Part shown: positions 5,996 to 14,195 of the stretch, piece after piece
Layout of the letters: each line of letters begins with the position of its first letter
Position numbering within the stretch: the first letter of the stretch is position 1
From: an uncultured Eubacteriales bacterium
Lineage (GTDB): Bacteria > Bacillota > Clostridia > Oscillospirales > CAG-272
NCBI GenBank assembly: GCA_900545935.1
Contig: URAP01000031.1
Span: forward strand, 1-20,466
Reading direction: 5' to 3'
Length of the DNA stretch: 20,466 nt
Made by a program: the position numbers and the translations under genes
The notes under the pieces: model-generated
What the model was told of the DNA's origin: nothing
Databases searched by the model: none
What the model saw: the letters and a program-made list of their open reading frames with translations, nothing else

Positions 5996-8953
5996 TCATA
6001 CCGTACGCGCTCCGAAGCGAACAAACGCATATCTGTCTCTATACTCGGGGCAGCTGTCTCCCTTCCATTCGCCCTCAAACGAAAAGGTTCCGGGACTTAC
6101 AACAAGCGGTTCCGGATCAATGCAGTGATGCGGTCCGATGAGATTGCGCACGGCATTCGTTATTCTGATGCCGACGGTATTTTCACCGTCATGCAGATAC
6201 GGTGCAAGCTCGAGCGTATCGTTAAACATCAGCGTTCCGGCGTTCCTGCCGTTTACCGAAACACAGGCAAGAGCATATCTGCCGTCAAGGCGCAGCACAG
6301 TAGGCTCGCCCTCGTGCCATGTATAACTGCATTCTGCCGTTACGGTACCGCCGTAAAAAGGATATCCGTCGCCGGTTATATCAGACAGCAGTACTGTGTC
6401 ACGCTGTTCGGTAAGGGTAAAGTCACCGTCAGCAAGCAGAGTTTCTCGCTCACCTTTCTTATATCCGCTGTCAGAACGAACACAGAACGATCCGGTTAAA
6501 TATATATTCTCTATCTCAGTGTCAAATACAAGGCAGTTGCGTAATGTTTCGGAAACGCCTCCGAAAAGCACATAATATACATGCTCACTCTGAAAATAAT
6601 CAAAAGAAACAATGATCTCTGTCCTGCCGGGCTGCGCGCTGTTTCCGATGGGGTAGCATTTGAAGGTACGATCATACCACCAGTCGCCGTCGGCAGAAAG
6701 CTCGTTGCCGCCGACCGAAACGCCGAGTCCGCGCATAGGCTCGACAACGCAGGTAAGATCCTGCGGCAGATACTCCGCATTGAACTCATACTTCATCCAA
6801 AGTCTGCCCTCATACCGCTCGCGGTACAGCCGCTCCTTAATGCACGGAACGGGCAGCAGCTCGGTATAGCTGACACCGTCATAGGACAGCCGCGCATAGT
6901 CGAGGGTCATCATATTTTTCGGCTTTTCGGTAAGCCTCCAACGCTCGGGCAGACCGACCGTAGCACCGTCATAGCGCTTAACGGGAAGCGTATCACCGCA
7001 GCTCTGAGCGGCAGCTCCGCTGCGCTCAACAATGACGACAGAGCCCGCCTTTTCAAGCGCAAAGCGAAGCTGAAGCCCGCCCTCTCCGCGCGCTGTCACA
7101 AGGGCGTGCTCGGTAAGGTCGTTCATATCGAGCATGACCGCACCGTCCGCGCCGTCAAGCTCCAGCATAATATTATCTATGGCATCATCGCTGCGATTAA
7201 TTATATAAACGATCCTGCCCTGTTCGGTCAGGCGCACTGCCATGCGCAGACGCACGTCATAGCCCGAGCCGACCGTCAGACGTGCGGCAGCAGTCTCACG
7301 TATCTCGTCGAGCGTGACATTCGAGCGCAGCCACGAGCAGTCCGCAATCCTGCCGTCTATTGCATACGGCGGTTCTGCATAGAGGCAGAGTCTTCCGCCC
7401 GACTCGGTAAACTCGCGCAAAAGCGCAGCAGTCGAAGAATCGAGCGTATATACAAGAGGCAGGACAACATTTTCATATCGGCATCTGCCGATGCGTATAT
7501 ATACCTTACCGTCCTCGCGCTCGACCGACGCGAGACGCTCCATCATGCACTCATCTCCGAAGTGATACGGGATCTGAGAGCCGGACAAGCGCTCTACAAG
7601 CCCGAAAAGACTGTCTTGCAGCTCTGCGATGGAATCCGCATCCTGCAGGCGCTTGTAGCGCATCCACGCACTGTGTATCGGATGTATGACAAGCGTAGTT
7701 GCATACTCCTCTCCGAGCGAAAGCGTATAGCCGAGATTGTTAAAGTATCTGTCAAAATCGGCAAGTGCGAACTGCCATGGATTATGCTCCGAAAAATGAA
7801 CCGGATAGTCACGCTTACGCTGTCCGCGCTCGGTATACGAATACAGATGCTGGCACATCATATTTACGCCGTTTACATACTGTATCTCGGCGATGCGTCG
7901 CAGCTCGAGCGGGGTAACATCCCATCCGCAGCAGGCAAACATCTCGGATATCGCCTTCTTCTTACCGAGCTGAGCGCAAACCGAACCGAGCTGCTTGGAC
8001 GCAAGGTCGCCCGCGAGTCCTCTTCCAAGATAATCTATGCCGGGAATATCCTCATATTCGTAAAAAGGCATAACACCGCCGCAGCACCACATCTGTCCCG
8101 AAATAGAAGCCTCCTCGATGGCATGGCCGGTTATACGGCAGCCGTTTTCCTCGCTCCATTCGTGAATAGGCTTTATAAAATTATTTATGAACATTCTGTG
8201 CGCAAGACGATAGTAGTCATGGCGAAGCTGCTCTGCACCGTCAAAATCAACGAAGAGCGCAGGCAGAGCATCGAACACGCTGTATCCGTACTCACTCTCG
8301 AACGCCTCGGGAAGCAGCTTTGAATACGGCGGTGCGAGTCTGAAATACTGCGGCTCGTCGGTAAAGAAGCCCGGCATTACCGTGCCGAAATTCTCCGGTG
8401 CGATACGTGCCTTATATTCCTCATGAGTAGAGCGGAGAAATTTTTTTGTAACCGTGGGGTCGAACGCGTCGATATACGACGGATCCCTCTCCTCATAAAT
8501 AACAAGATATTCTCCGCCGTCCGATGCATCAAGACGGCGAAGCGCGCCGTTTTCTATTCGGTAAACACCGAGTACATTTTCACCGCACGGATACTCTGAG
8601 GTCGACTCCATGCGAAGGAAGCCGGCAAGATTATCGCGCTCCTCGAGCAATGCACCGCCGGCAAAGCCGGACGGCCAGCCGTTCTCATCGTAAGACCATG
8701 CCTCCATACCGAGCTTTTTAGCCTCGTCTATGCAGGCACCGACACACTCAAACCACTCGTCCGACAGGTAGTCGGTCACAAGTCCGCAGCGGGCATGCAT
8801 GAAAAAGCCGTTCATTCCGAGCTCCTTCATCACGCGTATCTGTCTGCGCAGCTCCTCCGGCTCGAGCTTATCGTTCCAGCTCCAAAAAGGCAGACTGCCG
8901 TGTGTTATCGCATTCTTTTTTATATCGGCGACAAGCGCCTCCATCTTGTCCAT
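5996..8953 (-). CDS. Large glycoside hydrolase-like protein (GH106/GH2-like architecture)
   Basis: A 985-residue protein without a signal peptide. The N-terminal part looks like a catalytic TIM barrel of the type found in many unclassified gut-bacterial glycosidases: PFWSWNDKLEPEELRRQIR (22-40), GFFMHARCGL, WSYDENGWPSGFAGG (86-100), later FFTDEPQYF and GHAIEEAS, with acidic residues in the places where catalytic ones are expected. The C-terminal third resembles a GH2-type sugar-binding jelly roll: RLDGRYALACVSVNGRNAGTL, APYLHDGENTVGIRITN and then NLIGPHH. Distant similarity to alpha-L-rhamnosidases (GH106) is suggested by this plan but not shown. Cytosolic location implies use of imported oligosaccharides. 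It starts the operon with the flavin reductase; a SigA promoter lies upstream. Ribosome site AAAGGT before the ATG at 8953. Confidence 0.75.
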   Translation of the reverse strand: MDKMEALVADIKKNAITHGSLPFWSWNDKLEPEELRRQIRVMKELGMNGFFMHARCGLVTDYLSDEWFECVGACIDEAKKLGMEAWSYDENGWPSGFAGGALLEERDNLAGFLRMESTSEYPCGENVLGVYRIENGALRRLDASDGGEYLVIYEERDPSYIDAFDPTVTKKFLRSTHEEYKARIAPENFGTVMPGFFTDEPQYFRLAPPYSKLLPEAFESEYGYSVFDALPALFVDFDGAEQLRHDYYRLAHRMFINNFIKPIHEWSEENGCRITGHAIEEASISGQMWCCGGVMPFYEYEDIPGIDYLGRGLAGDLASKQLGSVCAQLGKKKAISEMFACCGWDVTPLELRRIAEIQYVNGVNMMCQHLYSYTERGQRKRDYPVHFSEHNPWQFALADFDRYFNNLGYTLSLGEEYATTLVIHPIHSAWMRYKRLQDADSIAELQDSLFGLVERLSGSQIPYHFGDECMMERLASVEREDGKVYIRIGRCRYENVVLPLVYTLDSSTAALLREFTESGGRLCLYAEPPYAIDGRIADCSWLRSNVTLDEIRETAAARLTVGSGYDVRLRMAVRLTEQGRIVYIINRSDDAIDNIMLELDGADGAVMLDMNDLTEHALVTARGEGGLQLRFALEKAGSVVIVERSGAAAQSCGDTLPVKRYDGATVGLPERWRLTEKPKNMMTLDYARLSYDGVSYTELLPVPCIKERLYRERYEGRLWMKYEFNAEYLPQDLTCVVEPMRGLGVSVGGNELSADGDWWYDRTFKCYPIGNSAQPGRTEIIVSFDYFQSEHVYYVLFGGVSETLRNCLVFDTEIENIYLTGSFCVRSDSGYKKGERETLLADGDFTLTEQRDTVLLSDITGDGYPFYGGTVTAECSYTWHEGEPTVLRLDGRYALACVSVNGRNAGTLMFNDTLELAPYLHDGENTVGIRITNAVRNLIGPHHCIDPEPLVVSPGTFSFEGEWKGDSCPEYRDRYAFVRFGARTV

Positions 8954-9032
8954 CTACAGATACCTTTCTTTTTAAGAGCCGCCGTGCAGCCCTGCTCCGA
9001 TGCGCCGCGAGGCGGCACGATCGTACGCCAAT

Positions 9033-9061
9033 ATGGTATCACATGCGAGCCGCTCAGTCAA
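9033..9061 (-). promoter_or_regulatory. SigA promoter of the glycosidase-like gene
   Basis: On the - strand TTGACT (9061-9056), a 17-base spacer and TACCAT (9038-9033). The leader of about 75 bases contains a GCCGC/GCGGC hairpin near 9004-9016. The promoter is back to back with the sporulation-type promoter on the other strand. Confidence 0.65.
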
Positions 9062-9068
9062 GACTTTT

Positions 9069-9098
9069 TTCACATTTGCACACCGCCGCGCATACAAT
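9069..9098 (+). promoter_or_regulatory. Mother-cell sigma (SigE/SigK-like) promoter
   Basis: TTCACATT (9069-9076), 14 bases, then CATACAAT (9091-9098). The -10 is a full match to the SigE-type CATACAnT element and its extension CATACAATA also fits the SigK pattern CATAnnnTA. The -35 matches the GTCATATT-like SigE element at six of eight positions. It lies 59 bases upstream of the ATG at 9158 and in front of a SpoIID-like operon, which supports sporulation control. The consensus comes from Bacillus and clostridial work. Confidence 0.6.
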
Positions 9099-9157
9099 AT
9101 GACGAAAGCGACAGCTGCACGGAAGGCATAATGCCGCATAACCGAAAAGGAGATATC

Positions 9158-10216
9158 ATGAACGGAAAAATTCAGAGACCGAGACCGACTCCGGCATCGT
9201 TATCAACCGGCTCAGGTCAAGAAAACAGAAATACGCTGAAAGCGCCGACGGTAAAAACGAATACATATACTCCCCGCAGAGTTGGTGTAAATACAGCTCA
9301 GCTTACTCAAAGCGTCTCGCCAAGCACAAGCGATCACACCGCACGAGCTGTAATGGCACGCGGATATCGCGCAGAGACAATCGGAATCGACGGTGAGGCG
9401 CGAACGGCAGAAGAAGTAAGTCGCGGCAGCACCGAAGCGATCACAGCTTCGGCTACACCGGACGATACAGCTGTCGACGGCGACAAGAATAATAATGCAG
9501 CATCAAGAGTTCGGAGCATTTCAGCCGAGAATGGCGATCCGAGCAGCACAGCCTCGAAATATGCCGCACCCGCAAGCATAAGCACCGTCTCCGGAGGCGA
9601 TACAGCCGCAAGCGTCAGCGCAAGCATGAATACGGTCTATGCCGTGCATGCCGCAGCGAACGCCGCGGAGGTCGTCAAAGCCGATAATAACGGCAGCAGC
9701 ACGATAAACCGAGCCGATGATAACGGCGATCGAGCCGGAAATAATGCCGCGGAAAACGAAGCTCGGCGCAGCAGCGATGCAGGCAGCGACGACGAGCCCG
9801 CTGCCGGGACGGGCGCCAGCGTGGACAGCGGCGACGGAGCTGCGGAGGACGGCTACACCGGACGCTTGCGCGTTCAGGTCTTTACAGCCTCCGGCGCATA
9901 TCCCGTATCGAATGCACTCGTTACCGTGTCAAACCCTGCGCGCGGGCTGATAAACGCCGCCATAACAAACTCCGGCGGTCAGACCGATATGTTCGTACTC
10001 CCCGCCCCCGCGCCGAGCGAGAGCTTCCGTCCCGGAGAAGGCATCCCGTATGAGCTGTACAGCATCGACACCTCCGCGCCCGGCTTCTACGGGGTTAAGA
10101 ACCTCGGTGTTGCTGTCTATCCGGAAATAACCACAATTCAGCGGGTCGAGCTGATACCGGTCTCGGCTATCGGCGGAGGTGAGGTAATTATTTATGAGCC
10201 TAACGCAGAGCTTTAA
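9158..10216 (+). CDS. Disordered protein with C-terminal beta-sandwich-like domain
   Basis: A 352-residue protein I cannot name. Residues 1 to about 232 are low complexity, rich in Ala, Ser, Thr, Asn, Asp and Gly, without Cys and with hardly any long hydrophobic stretch. Residues about 234-345 look folded: GRLRVQVFTASGAYPVSNALVTVSNP, then GGQTDMFVLPAP, YELYSIDTSAPGFYGVKNLGVAVYP and TIQRVELIPV. This resembles carboxypeptidase-regulatory-like/transthyretin-type beta domains that carry sugar- or protein-binding roles. No signal peptide. The ATG at 9158 has a strong AAAAGGAGATATC ribosome site; longer upstream in-frame starts lack one. First gene of a three-gene operon with two peptidoglycan-binding proteins behind a mother-cell-type promoter, so a spore-envelope role is likely. 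Domain assignment is moderate. Confidence 0.7.
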   Translation: MNGKIQRPRPTPASLSTGSGQENRNTLKAPTVKTNTYTPRRVGVNTAQLTQSVSPSTSDHTARAVMARGYRAETIGIDGEARTAEEVSRGSTEAITASATPDDTAVDGDKNNNAASRVRSISAENGDPSSTASKYAAPASISTVSGGDTAASVSASMNTVYAVHAAANAAEVVKADNNGSSTINRADDNGDRAGNNAAENEARRSSDAGSDDEPAAGTGASVDSGDGAAEDGYTGRLRVQVFTASGAYPVSNALVTVSNPARGLINAAITNSGGQTDMFVLPAPAPSESFRPGEGIPYELYSIDTSAPGFYGVKNLGVAVYPEITTIQRVELIPVSAIGGGEVIIYEPNAEL

Positions 10217-10264
10217 CGGAGTGCGCTGCATTTCCGACAGAAAAACAGCGAAAGGAGAGCGCAT

Positions 10265-11671
10265 ATGCCGGAGGAATATACAGTTAGACCGAGTCCGATA
10301 GAGACGTACATACCCGAGAATATAACCGTACATCTCGGTCCTCCCGGGACATACGCACCGAATGTTACGGTCACATTTCTTGATTATATAAAGAATGTCG
10401 CCTCAAGTGAGATCTACCCGACATGGCCTGAGACGGCAATCGCCGCAAACATTATCGCGCAGATATCGTTTGCTCTGAATCGTGTCTTTACCGAATACTA
10501 CCGCAGCCGCGGCTTCGACTTTGACATCACCTCTCTTCCCGCATACGACCAGACGTTTGTAAACGGACGCGATACCTTCGAAAACGTAGGCGAGCTTGCC
10601 GAACAGCTATGGACAACGTATATAAGGCGCAAGGGCAGCATTGAGCCGCTGTATGCTCAATACTGCAACGGAACTACTACCACCTGCAGCGGGCTCTCTC
10701 AATGGGGCACGGTCGCGCTCGCCGAGCAGGGGCTGTCGCCTATCGAGATACTGCGCAGCTATTACGGGGACAATATCGAGCTGGTTGAAAATGCGCCGGT
10801 AGTCGGATTTGAAACAAGCGTTCCGCCGTATGTGCTCCGGCTCGGCGCTGCGAGCAACGATGTCGCTATTCTGCAAGCGCGCCTAAACCGCATATCGAGC
10901 AACTATCCGAATATTCCGAAGATCGCAAACGTCAACGGGATATACGACCTCTCGACCCGCGATGCCGTGACCGAATTTCAGCGCACATTTTCGCTGACAA
11001 CGGACGGTATAACCGGGCGTTCAACATGGTATGAGGTTCTGAGGGTCTACACGGCGGTAAAGAAGCTCAGTGAGCTGAACTCCGAACAGATAACCTACGA
11101 TGAGATACCTATCGTATTCCCTCTCGAGATCGCGCCCGGCAGCACGGGAAACGAGGTACGGGTAATACAGTATTATCTCAATTTCATCTCGAGCTACTAC
11201 GACACCGTACCTTCGATCGAAATCGACGGAATATACGGTCCTCTGACCGAGGCGTCGGTATCAGCATTTCAGACGACGATGGGCCTGCCTGCGACCGGCG
11301 TTATCGACGAGCCGACCTTTGACCTTATGTACGAAAACTATCTCGCATTCGTCCGCTCCTTGCCGGACGAGAGCGGCGCAGCAGCAGTTCCGTTTCCCGG
11401 CAATAACCTGCTGCTCGGCTCCGAGGGAGAGGATGTAAGACTGCTGCAGACGTATCTCTCCGTTATACGGCAGGACTATCCGAGTATAACCGAGCTGACG
11501 CCGGACGGCATATTCGGTGCGCAGACCGAGCAGGCGGTAAAGGACTATCAAGAGCTTTTCGGGCTGAATGTCAACGGCGTTGTTGGACCGGTAGTCTGGT
11601 ACTCGATAGCAAACACATACAACAATATCGCCGGGACCGAAAACCGGCAGGAGGGACAGTGGGCAACATGA
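10265..11671 (+). CDS. SpoIID-like protein with three peptidoglycan-binding repeats
   Basis: A 468-residue protein. Residues 34-180 resemble the SpoIID/LytB domain, whose spore member degrades peptidoglycan during engulfment: FLDYIKNVASSEIYPTWPETAIAANIIAQ, then AYDQTFVNGRDTFENV and the hallmark YCNGTTTTCSGLSQWGT (133-149). Three PG_binding_1-type repeats follow at about 192-262, 287-360 and 383-452, each with an LRLGAASNDV-like start, NGIYDLSTRDAVTEFQ-like middle and GITGRSTW-like end. No signal peptide or membrane segment is present, so the protein would act in the mother cell cytoplasm, for example in the coat or cortex layer, and may be a structural relative, not an active lytic enzyme. 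Ribosome site AAAGGAGAGC precedes the ATG at 10265. It overlaps the next gene by 4 bases. Confidence 0.8.
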   Translation: MPEEYTVRPSPIETYIPENITVHLGPPGTYAPNVTVTFLDYIKNVASSEIYPTWPETAIAANIIAQISFALNRVFTEYYRSRGFDFDITSLPAYDQTFVNGRDTFENVGELAEQLWTTYIRRKGSIEPLYAQYCNGTTTTCSGLSQWGTVALAEQGLSPIEILRSYYGDNIELVENAPVVGFETSVPPYVLRLGAASNDVAILQARLNRISSNYPNIPKIANVNGIYDLSTRDAVTEFQRTFSLTTDGITGRSTWYEVLRVYTAVKKLSELNSEQITYDEIPIVFPLEIAPGSTGNEVRVIQYYLNFISSYYDTVPSIEIDGIYGPLTEASVSAFQTTMGLPATGVIDEPTFDLMYENYLAFVRSLPDESGAAAVPFPGNNLLLGSEGEDVRLLQTYLSVIRQDYPSITELTPDGIFGAQTEQAVKDYQELFGLNVNGVVGPVVWYSIANTYNNIAGTENRQEGQWAT

Positions 11672-12234
11672 ACAAAGAAAACATCACAGCAGAGCCCGAC
11701 AGAAGCATCACAGATCGACCGAGCGTTGTACGCGAGACGCAGATAATGCTGACGCGGCTGTCGCTGCATTCGGAGAAGCATGCCGAGCTGTCGCCGCTGC
11801 ACGTCGGCGGCAGCCTTGACGATCCAACAAGAAAGGAAATAGAAAAGTTTCAGCGGATAGAGGGAATGAACGCAGACGGCGAGCTTGACATAGACACCTA
11901 CAACACGCTCAAGAGCAGCTATGCAGCCGTTCACGAGAAGCTATCTCCGCCGCACGGCGTTGCACCTGTTCAGAGCTCTCTGCAAAACGGCATCTCAGCG
12001 GGCGAGGAGAGCGTAGATGTGTTGATGGTGCAGCTTATGCTGAACTCGCTGTCCGCCGTTATGGAAACTGCGTCACTCGTCGAGCTATCCGGAATCTACG
12101 ACGAGCCGACGGAAAACGCGATACGAGAGCTGCAGCAGATATATAGGATAGAAGAGGACGGCATCGTCGACACACTCACATGGAATCGTCTCGCACGGCT
12201 TTACGGACGGTACGGAGACGGCGAGGAGATATAA
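11668..12234 (+). CDS. Small protein with two peptidoglycan-binding-like repeats
   Basis: A 188-residue protein made of two units related to the PG_binding_1 fold: roughly residues 17-80 (VVRETQIMLTRLSLHSEKH, DDPTRKEIEKFQRIEGMNADGEL) and 108-180 (SVDVLMVQLMLNSL, GIYDEPTENAIRELQQIY, EEDGIVDTLTWNRLARLYGRY). It has no signal peptide. The ATG at 11668 overlaps the stop of the SpoIID-like gene (ATGA), which suggests coupled translation; an in-frame GTG at 11659 is also possible because an AGGAGGG element lies between. The repeats are degenerate relative to those of the preceding gene, and the protein probably arose by partial duplication of its repeats. Likely partner in the same spore layer; function otherwise unknown. 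Confidence 0.75.
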   Translation: MNKENITAEPDRSITDRPSVVRETQIMLTRLSLHSEKHAELSPLHVGGSLDDPTRKEIEKFQRIEGMNADGELDIDTYNTLKSSYAAVHEKLSPPHGVAPVQSSLQNGISAGEESVDVLMVQLMLNSLSAVMETASLVELSGIYDEPTENAIRELQQIYRIEEDGIVDTLTWNRLARLYGRYGDGEEI

Positions 12235-12286
12235 GCGAGGCAAGCGGTGTAGCTCTCGCTCGGCACAAATGCTCTTTTCAGATACA

Positions 12287-12330
12287 AAAAGCGGGATGCC
12301 GACAATTTGACATCCCGTAGTTTTTTCTTT
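12287..12330. terminator. Bidirectional intrinsic terminator
   Basis: CGGGATG (12292-12298) and CATCCCG (12311-12317) pair with a 12-base loop. An A tract precedes and a TAGTTTTTTCTTT tract follows, so it can end the + strand sporulation operon and the convergent - strand operon. Confidence 0.8.
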
Positions 12331-12392
12331 AATTGATCATTGACCGGACAGCCGACATACCTATGCAGGATGAATAGTACGCTGCCAAGCGC

Positions 12393-14009
12393 TTATTTTC
12401 TGCGTAAGATACGACCTGCGGCAGCACCGAGCATACGCCGACACCAGCACGCGGGCAGCAAGACCGGCGCGGAATACAGCACCGGATAATAATTCTGCAT
12501 AACCGACAGCGGCGGAAATATCCGTCCGAGCGGCGTTGACATTCTTGCAGCTATCCGCTTCTCGTTCTCGCTCGGCGCATCAGATGTCGGTATTCCGGCA
12601 TAACCGAACGCAGCACATAGCGCCTTATAATCCGGGTACGGCTCGGCAAACATATCGCTCTCGAGCGTTTTTTTCGCCGTGTCATACATATGCTCCGTTT
12701 CATTATTTTCCGAACCATTCGACAATTCGCCTCGCCATAGCGCGGCGACAAGGGAGGTAACTATGGGCAGATATCGACCGACATATCCCGCACACATAAG
12801 CTCAAGAAGGTCGCGCTTCTGCGGCAGGATCAGCTTTTCGCCGCCCGGGGAGCAGTCATCGCTTCCGATCCGGCGGCACTCCGTACCGCCGTCGTCGCAG
12901 CGCGTGTCGACAGCATCGCGGCGCTCGTCGGCATCGACAGAGCCGACACGTCCGACAACGCCCGATAAATCGCAGCGTGAATAGCCGCATTTGCGAGCCC
13001 TGTCGATAATTGCAGAAAGCGAAAAACAGGACGGAAGAGCGGCATCCGAATAGATAACAAATGCCTCCGCCGCATCGCAGTATGATCCGCTCACGGCTCC
13101 GCTCGATACTTTTCTCTCCGGGACCTTTCTATCCTGCGCATTTCCGTTAGTATCGGTACGATGACAGACAATACCTCCGTCCCGTGCTCTTTTGCACTCA
13201 TATCCGAGCGAGCGCATGACCGTCTCTGCTCGCTCTGCATCGGATGCCGACACAAGCGCCGAACCGAGTCCGGCACCGCCGCAAACGCCATCCAAACGCG
13301 AATCGGCATGCCAAAGATCGAGAGACACGAGCGAAATGTCCGCTCCGGCAAGCGCTGCAAGTATGCGACGCTCCTCCGCTCTGAGAGCCGCCGTTTCGTC
13401 GTGCAGCGACTGTACCTCCCGCCCGAGCTTTTCCGAGACCGTTTCGGGGAAACACGGTGCAAGAGCCGATGCGAGAGATAGCTTGCGCAGTATCTGCATA
13501 AGTCTCGGCGGATAGCAGTCCTCGTATATTTTTGACCTGCCTCTGCCGAGCAGCGCCGAACAAAGCGAAAGCACGGTATACCACTCATTGAGAATCTTGC
13601 GACGTACCCGACGTGTCTCCGGTACAACTCCGACAACATTCTCCTCGAGATATTGCTTATATTCCTCACTGTCGGCGGCAATATATCGACCGTCGCGAAT
13701 AACACCGGTAGACACAGCGACGACCCAGTCATACGGAACATTTTCGCGGAAGCTGCGGTTGTCGCCGCATATAACATAATAGCCGCGATGTACCTCGATT
13801 ATCCGATGCAGGACGAGCTTTCCGCTCGGACGGCGATAGAGCGGCAGATCGTACGGAGCAAGCACGCCGTGTGGCTTCTCGAGCCGGACAAAGTCTCTGT
13901 CCTCATTAATAAACGGATACATACTGTCGCCGTGGACGGGACATATGATAAACGGCTCAGTCTCGAGCAGCTTTTCAATGCCGGCATATTCTCTTGCTCC
14001 GCTCTCCAT
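12393..14009 (-). CDS. S24/S26 peptidase-like domain fused to nucleotidyltransferase-like region
   Basis: A 538-residue protein. Residues 17-130 resemble the small S24/S26 (signal-peptidase-like, SipW-type) family: CPVHGDSMYPFI with Ser29 as nucleophile candidate, LVLHRIIEVHRGYYVICGDN with His68, and a late VVGVVPETRRVRRK. No transmembrane anchor is evident. The rest, especially residues about 410-535 (LILPQKRDLLELMCAGYVGRYL, then IFPPLSVMQNYYPVLYSAPVLLPACW), resembles the C-terminal part of NTP_transf_5-type nucleotidyltransferases. The expected DxD-type catalytic motif before MRSLGYEC (265-272) is not visible and the middle is Ser/Asp/Arg-rich, so the second half may be inactive. Separate genes of both types often accompany PqqD-like and HPr-kinase-like genes in RiPP clusters. 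Ribosome site AAGGAGAG before the ATG at 14009. First domain fairly sure, second tentative. Confidence 0.65.
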   Translation of the reverse strand: MESGAREYAGIEKLLETEPFIICPVHGDSMYPFINEDRDFVRLEKPHGVLAPYDLPLYRRPSGKLVLHRIIEVHRGYYVICGDNRSFRENVPYDWVVAVSTGVIRDGRYIAADSEEYKQYLEENVVGVVPETRRVRRKILNEWYTVLSLCSALLGRGRSKIYEDCYPPRLMQILRKLSLASALAPCFPETVSEKLGREVQSLHDETAALRAEERRILAALAGADISLVSLDLWHADSRLDGVCGGAGLGSALVSASDAERAETVMRSLGYECKRARDGGIVCHRTDTNGNAQDRKVPERKVSSGAVSGSYCDAAEAFVIYSDAALPSCFSLSAIIDRARKCGYSRCDLSGVVGRVGSVDADERRDAVDTRCDDGGTECRRIGSDDCSPGGEKLILPQKRDLLELMCAGYVGRYLPIVTSLVAALWRGELSNGSENNETEHMYDTAKKTLESDMFAEPYPDYKALCAAFGYAGIPTSDAPSENEKRIAARMSTPLGRIFPPLSVMQNYYPVLYSAPVLLPACWCRRMLGAAAGRILRRK

Positions 14010-14195
14010 AGCGCCTCTCCTTAAATAATAATTTCGGGCTCCGACCCTCTCGGCTTTTGGATCTCACCGCTTCGACTGCGTTCTATCGGCTTCGGCTCCC
14101 ATCTAAGCTTCGACTCCGAGCCGCAGACTGTCGACCGTTTAATACTTTCGGCATCCGGTGCAGGCTCTGCGCAAATAGCTACGGTTGCCGAAGGG
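14010..14195 (-). other. Gap after the amidohydrolase gene with an open out-of-frame reading
   Basis: No start-proven gene. One - strand frame, shifted from that of the amidohydrolase, stays open for about 60 codons from its stop to a TAA at 14021-14023, next to the ribosome site of the following gene. Its composition (many GAG, CCG, AAG codons) looks coding-like. It could be a frameshifted tail or chance. Confidence 0.25.

Noticed and set aside
6581..8323. 580-codon + strand ORF
   Set aside because: It is the antisense shadow of the glycosidase-like gene, long only because of codon bias.
13091..13777. 228-codon - strand ORF and its + strand neighbours
   Set aside because: Shadow frames of the S24/S26 fusion gene, rich in Arg/Ser/Cys as expected for out-of-frame translation.
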